Assembly (NCBI GenBank): GCA_019614645.1
Contig: JABWDB010000001.1
Location: forward strand, 14,611,501 to 14,675,500
DNA length: 64,000 nt
Direction of reading: 5' to 3'
Source of the DNA: Stratiolaelaps scimitus
Lineage: Eukaryota > Arthropoda > Arachnida > Mesostigmata > Laelapidae
The position numbers and the translations under genes were made by a program. Positions 60,940-64,000 of this stretch are shown here, in pieces (the stretch's first letter is position 1; each line of letters opens with the position of its first letter). Under the pieces are notes generated by a model that was not told the DNA's origin, did not search any database, and worked only from the letters and a program-made list of their open reading frames with translations.

Positions 60940-61955
60940 TATTTGCATTTAGAAGGGGTCCGTCTTATGAAGCAATGTCAAAAGCAATGTTCCGTAGAAA
61001 AAAAACCCGAAAAAAAAGTGGTCGTTTATATTATCCTCATCTCTTTGTCGAACATGTTTGCATACATGTAGCTTGCAATTTTAATATACTATACTAGGCT
61101 CGTAAAGTTTGTATTTCCGCATGTACATATGTGCCGACAATCTTGACGCGGCCCTAATGATTTGAATACGATTTCGTGCGCGGGCTTCGGTTAACGACAA
61201 ACCACAGGAAAGGCCTGACAGATCTCAGTTTCATGTATCAAGACATATGAAGATATTCTCCCATGTCTATTTCTAGAATCCAGCGCAAGTGCGCTACTTC
61301 TACAGTGATATCAGGTTGTTGGGAGCTATTTTTTGTATATCGGCAGCTTTGATAACATCTGAACCTCTCGTCATAGCCAGGCGAACTTTGACCGGGTCAC
61401 ACTTGAGTCTTTTGTTTAAATACAGCTCAGCGCTGGCCCCGTTCCTTAGAACTGAGAAGCTAAAATATCTCAGAAGCTAAAATATCGCTTAGCTTAATTA
61501 ATATCAGCGTCCCGAGATCAGATTTCTGTTGCCTGAACGAACGAACCAGCCCGAATGAAATTCGGTGGGGAGCCTTTACTAGGCAAAGTGTTCACTACTG
61601 CTCATTAGACAGTTGGAGACCACAGAGGAGGTGACTCCACCTTAGGACATCTCACGAGCGAACGAGTTGTCACAGCTGCGGCAGCCTTTGAGCAAACTAG
61701 AAATCGGACCATAACCTCGTTGTTGACCTATCTGAATTGCCCGCACCCAAATGTTCAGCTTCACTCCGAACACATGAAACGACGAGAACTAAAACATTGA
61801 ACATAACCCCCGAAAATGCAAAATTTAGCAGGCAGAGTCATCCACGTCAACCCCCCCCCCTGCACTGTATAGGCCCACTTTCATGTAGATTCGAATTTCC
61901 TCCTCTCTGAGAAAAAAGGGGTGAGATGATACCTTACCCAATTTATTCGATCACA

Positions 61956-62186
61956 TTATTGTGTAGTAAAGTGGATCGTTAAGGCTTCACACAACTGTTT
62001 GACTAATCGAACTTGCAAAAGGTTATCGGGGTGAAGATGAATTTTACGTTGAGGGATTTCGTTTGAGTCAAGGGCTAGTTCTCGGTTAATTACGAAGGGC
62101 GTAATCCATGTTTCGACTAAATATATCATGTCAGAGTCTATTGGAACACAATATGCCTTTAGGGAGTCAACAGGCCCGGCCCTCAC
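61956..62186 (-). mobile_element. Non-LTR retrotransposon endonuclease remnant (ETW box)
   Basis: The minus frame contains VDSLKAYCVPIDSDMIYLVE directly followed by TWITPFVINRELALDSNEI. The pattern of hydrophobic strand, (V/T)ETW and (S/N)xEL is the metal-binding Glu region of LINE endonucleases. It is truncated by a stop soon after and has no continuing reading frame upstream. It may be of the same family as the remnant at 23506-23706, which carries the next motif of the domain. Confidence 0.55.
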
Positions 62187-64000
62187 GACTGATTGTTAGC
62201 CAAAGAATAAACAAATAGTTGATGAGATTTGCAAGAGTAGCCCCATGTAACACTCCTGAACTCATCGTATAAACCCAGATCATGGTGGCTAACAGAGGGT
62301 GGCAGCTCCTTATCATGTTGACTACCTGTTGAAATTCCTGCCCGGACGGACATTGCTTCATTGGCAAGAACTAACGATTGGGCTATGGGCGTCGTCTAGC
62401 TTGACCTGGATCGTAACTCTGAACGCGAACTCGCGCGAATTTCTTCAGCACAGTGAGGGCTCACGAAGGACGTCCGGTCTGGGGGGGCGGACTAGCACGT
62501 AGTCGGCTGTACGCGTGCATTCCGAGGAGACTCCGTACGATGCAGTACCTCACGACGAGAACAACGGGAATCGAGGACAGGCGGTGAGAACCGAAAACAG
62601 TTTCTTTCCAAAAAACATGTGAGACTCAGGACACTATTTTCTGCGCACCGTATTCCTCATCACGCTTGTGGAGATGCGACACCGTCTGACACAACGATTT
62701 CTGGTGGCATTCTTAGGGATATGAAATCGTGTTTCAATATTTGCAGAGCGGTTTGAAGTTTACGCAATTACAACCGTAAGCGAGAGATACGTTTCCATTT
62801 GGCGATACAGGCGAGCGAAATAGAGAAGAACGCCAAGCAGACGGATCTCTATCTATCTTTCACGTTTGCATAGTTACTGGCGAGTTCACGAGGCCCGCAG
62901 GATTGATCTGATATGCGATTATGCGAGCATATCGCGAAACTGACAATTGAGCTTCTTCTCAAATACCGATTGACGTTTACAGCATCGCCTACAGCTTGAC
63001 ATGACGCCCTACAAGCTGAAAGCTACTGCAATACGTCTCGGGGTAGGCTCTTCGTGTGCATCCCGTGCCTAGAAAATTGTGATGAATATGCCACTGGCAG
63101 ACAAAGGGCGGGAGGGTTGAAACAATATCGAACGCAAGAACTGAACAAAACAAGAGGGCGGCGTGCAGCATCAGACAAAGATAAGTGCACCACTTATCTC
63201 AGATCACCGATCGATTCGGCGGGACAACGGGAGCTTTTTGCATAGGCAAAAACGGACGCGTGACAAACCCGAGAAAAATGAGAAAATAAATAATGACGGT
63301 ACGACAACGGAGCGTTTGCAACCGTCCCTGTTATAATAATTCCATTCGTATTATAATTACGCGCGCTTTTGTGCAAATTGATAACCGAACGAATCGAATG
63401 TGTGTGACTTCATATTGAGTCTTGCTCTACCAACCCTTCTGGTGAATGCAGGTGCATTCTAATTGAAACATCTACAAACGATAATTGCACGCAGTTCTCA
63501 ACTGTCCCTTGTCATCGATGACAATCTTCGAATGGGCACGTACATATCATAGTGTTTTCTCCTTCCCAGATGTGCCGTATACATTATCGAATCTTGTTAG
63601 TGACACGTGGATATATTCGAAAAGCCATGTTTGAACATTGACGAGAATGCCTCCGAAGAGAGATTTCGTCCAGATGATTATCAGTGTTCCAGTTCTGGGC
63701 AAATATCGACCTTGTGGTAAATATCTGGCTTGGATTAAGTTATCACCCTAATGGTTTATCGATATACCGGAAGCCGACATAGCTAGCAAGAAAAGCTGCC
63801 TTCGTCCATAGGCCCGTCAACCAAGCTGATGAACGTGCAGTGATGTCGATCAGAGCTTGGACTAAAGCATCATAATTTCCGTGTGTCAATATCGGCAGGA
63901 CTTGAGAGTGTTATCTAAATAAACGTACCCTCACCCGGGAAAACAGATGTTTCCCGAAGCCGTTGATTCTTCCCGCATCTAACTTCATATCGACCTCGTC

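Larger units (their letters stand above)
60755..64000. other. Part of the intron upstream of alpha-mannosidase exon a
   Basis: No exon with the expected HTHDDVGWLKT motif is present on the minus strand, so the intron runs off the window edge. It contains the tRNA-Ser-like relic (60852-60939), a LINE endonuclease remnant (61956-62186), a 17-base tandem duplication agaagctaaaatatc at about 61457-61490 and a poly-C run near 61851. Confidence 0.6.

Noticed and set aside
62989..63171. Minus-strand frame starting MLHAALLFCSVLAFDIVS, like a signal peptide, considered as mannosidase exon 1
   Set aside because: No good donor site follows, and the required HTHDDVGWLKT exon is not found between it and exon a. 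The same bases also make a good splice-acceptor-like tract. Left as chance.
1..64000. CRISPR arrays, operons, phage or bacterial defence systems
   Set aside because: The sequence is eukaryotic with spliced genes. No regularly spaced direct repeats with unique spacers were seen; the only short tandem array (34 bp, 55358-55470) has no spacers.

Overview
This window is nuclear DNA from a eukaryote, almost certainly an arthropod. The genes are split by canonical GT-AG introns. The non-coding DNA is full of (AT)n, (GA)n, (AC)n, (ATT)n and CAG/CTG-type microsatellites. Scattered through it are decayed non-LTR retrotransposon fragments and one tRNA-Ser-like relic. A mite or tick is my best guess, from the compact exons, the style of repeats and the tRNA-Ser-type relic, but no single marker proves it.

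The dominant gene lies on the minus strand and covers about two thirds of the window. I could assemble 16 consecutive exons of a lysosomal alpha-mannosidase (GH38, MAN2B1 type), from 60754 down to a stop codon at 18230. All splice phases agree, and together the exons encode 905 residues. The first exons (signal peptide and the first two zinc ligands) must lie beyond base 64000. The nucleophile motif WQIDPFGHS is in the exon at 55140-55333. The zinc-ligand motif QHHD is in a 40-nt microexon at 35554-35593. The longest intron (42339-55139) is about 12.8 kb.

The second clear gene is an intronless, 501-residue, SLC46/PCFT-like major facilitator transporter on the minus strand at 12805-14310. It lies downstream of the mannosidase in the same orientation. 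Two diverged copies of a roughly 140-bp repeat (11855-11996 and 16284-16435) flank it as direct repeats. Between the two genes there are plus-strand signals of an unrecognised small membrane protein: two spliceable Cys-containing exons at 14716-15000 and a transmembrane terminal exon at 16557-16787.

The first 9 kb is a separate compositional domain, CpG-richer and packed with CAG/CTG, GTT, ACC and GAC triplet runs. These leave both strands open in several frames, so long ORFs there mean little. A few exon-like pieces can be picked out (5620-5654, 8630-8799), but no protein family is recognisable. Bases 9051-12400 look like plain intergenic DNA. The introns hold retroelement remnants at 23506-23706, 42440-42652 and 61956-62186, a 34-bp minisatellite at 55358-55470 beside a splice acceptor, and a perfect 30-bp AT palindrome at 58389-58418.

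I found no CRISPR array, operon, phage or defence system, and nothing that I could honestly call a new biological system. The most rewarding leads are the putative plus-strand membrane protein, the repeat-flanked transporter, and the microexon carrying a catalytic zinc ligand.
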